From assembly GCA_036276035.1 (NCBI GenBank), contig DASUCM010000062.1, positions 1 through 7,089 on the forward strand: a DNA stretch of 7,089 nt. Reading direction: 5' to 3'. The stretch comes from JACDAF01 sp036276035. GTDB taxonomy: Bacteria > Chloroflexota > Limnocylindria > P2-11E. Below the pieces are notes generated by a model, which was given only the letters and a program-made list of their open reading frames with translations, was not told where the DNA came from and searched no databases. The translations under genes and the position numbers were made by a program. Shown here piece after piece: positions 6,705 to 7,089 of the stretch (position 1 is the stretch's first letter; every line of letters starts with the position of its first letter).

Positions 6705-6810
6705 GCCATTTCCTGCCCAACCGGCCGGCCGTCCCGGCCGATCCGGGAGAGTCTATGTAGGTAGGAGGCCTCTCGGGGGGTTTCGGTTCAACCCGCCGGG
6801 AGCGCCCGCC
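6705..6810 (-). promoter_or_regulatory. Intergenic leader between pheT and the importer operon; likely promoter region
   Basis: This is the only sizeable non-coding gap (122 nt from the pheT stop to the chosen ATG), so a promoter for the importer operon is expected here if it is not read through from pheT. On the minus strand a TTGAAC (6786-6791) resembles a -35 box. The only A/T-richer stretch that could hold a -10 (CTACATAGAC, 6751-6760) is too far away, at about 25 nt, for a standard sigma-70 pair. No clear terminator with a T-run is visible after pheT. Read-through from pheT is therefore possible, and I cannot place a transcription start. Confidence 0.3.
6726..6740 (-). repeat. Inverted repeat / hairpin in the importer leader
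   Basis: CGGCCG-GGA-CGGCCG on the minus strand: two copies of a self-complementary hexamer separated by 3 nt. It can form a 6-bp all-GC stem about 38 nt upstream of the binding-protein ATG. It has no following T-run, so it does not look like a classical terminator. It may be a leader hairpin or an operator-like symmetric site. In DNA this GC-rich, such a match can arise by chance. Confidence 0.35.
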
Positions 6811-7089
6811 CTAGCGGAGGGTCGCCCCGAGCTGGTGCAGGAGCCGGCCCTCGATGCGCTTCATGGCCTTCTCAACGTCCGCCTCGGCGAGCGTCGCGTC
6901 GGGGGACCGCAGCACCAGGCGCACGGCGAAGCTCTTCTTCCCCTCCCCGACCTGCGGCCCGCGGTAGAGGTCCAGCAGACCGACGCTCTCGACGACCCCC
7001 TTGCCGGCGGCGCGGATCTCGCGAGCCACGTCGGCGTACGCCCGGCGCTCGTCGACGACGATCGCCAGGTCGCGGCGGGCCGGCGGGTA
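6811..7089 (-). CDS. pheT: Phenylalanyl-tRNA synthetase beta subunit, C-terminal FDX-ACB domain (partial)
   Basis: The last 92 codons plus the stop of a gene that enters from the right edge. It reads YPPARRDLAIVVDER at the edge, then ADVAREIRAAG, the highly conserved LLDLYRGPQVGEGKKSFAVRL, then SPDATLAEADVEKAM, ending HQLGATLR. This is the ferredoxin-fold anticodon-binding domain that closes bacterial PheT, where it contacts the anticodon of tRNA-Phe. PheT pairs with PheS to charge tRNA-Phe in the cytoplasm. The frame is open through the window edge; a GTG at 7029 is internal, not a start, because the conserved PxxRRDLAxVVDE strand lies before it. The catalytic-like and editing domains would be further right. 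It is co-oriented with the importer genes but separated by 122 nt, so it probably belongs to a different transcription unit. Confidence 0.95.
   Translation of the reverse strand, partial: YPPARRDLAIVVDERRAYADVAREIRAAGKGVVESVGLLDLYRGPQVGEGKKSFAVRLVLRSPDATLAEADVEKAMKRIEGRLLHQLGATLR

Noticed and set aside
4595..6760. Open frame of 721 codons on the plus strand opposite the binding protein and part of the DppB-type gene
   Set aside because: Same mirror effect, in register with the binding-protein codons; the product is Arg/Val/Asp/Leu-rich with no domain.
6745..6776. GAGAG...CTCTC inverted repeat as a pheT terminator
   Set aside because: Only 5 bp of stem with a large internal stretch, and no T-tract on the minus strand afterwards; too weak to call.
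1..7089. CRISPR array, tRNA/rRNA gene, insertion sequence, toxin-antitoxin or defence island
   Set aside because: No regularly spaced repeats, no cloverleaf or transposase motifs, and no island-like drop in GC were seen. The window is accounted for by housekeeping, transport and repair genes.

Overview
High-GC bacterial DNA (about two thirds or more G+C by eye) that is almost entirely coding. Six genes lie head-to-tail on the minus strand, and the end of one gene lies on the plus strand at the left edge. MutS2 with a C-terminal Smr domain, GTG starts, a lipoprotein binding protein and strong GC bias at third codon positions would fit a GC-rich Chloroflexota-like soil or freshwater bacterium. 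That assignment is a guess from gene content, not a measurement.

Layout in the direction of minus-strand transcription (right to left): the C-terminus of pheT, the phenylalanyl-tRNA synthetase beta subunit (window edge to 6811); a 122-bp intergenic stretch; a family-5 solute-binding lipoprotein (6688-4928); a DppB/OppB-type permease (4890-3931); a DppC/OppC-type permease (3931-2999); a 3-methyladenine/alkylpurine DNA glycosylase (about 2992-2426); and full-length mutS2 (2418-103). At 2-106 the last 34 codons of an unidentified plus-strand gene converge on mutS2. The two stop codons share the palindrome CTAG.

The binding protein and two permeases form the uptake half of a peptide/nickel-type ABC importer. 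The binding protein captures the ligand outside the membrane and the permeases form the channel. No ATPase (DppD/DppF-type) is encoded here; where they would normally follow, two DNA-maintenance genes follow instead. The glycosylase starts base-excision repair of alkylated purines. MutS2 is a branched-DNA/ribosome-associated ATPase with an Smr nuclease domain. Spacing from the binding protein to mutS2 (37 nt, 1-nt overlap, no more than about 6 nt, 7 nt) suggests one transcript with translational coupling.

The most notable point is the glycosylase start. Its conserved N-terminus lies in the same frame as the upstream permease, directly after that gene's TAA. There is no ATG, GTG or TTG until position 2878, which falls after an essential-looking conserved block. 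A CTG start at 2992, stop-codon readthrough, or a sequence error must explain this. I see no CRISPR array, tRNA, rRNA, insertion sequence or new defence-like system in the window.
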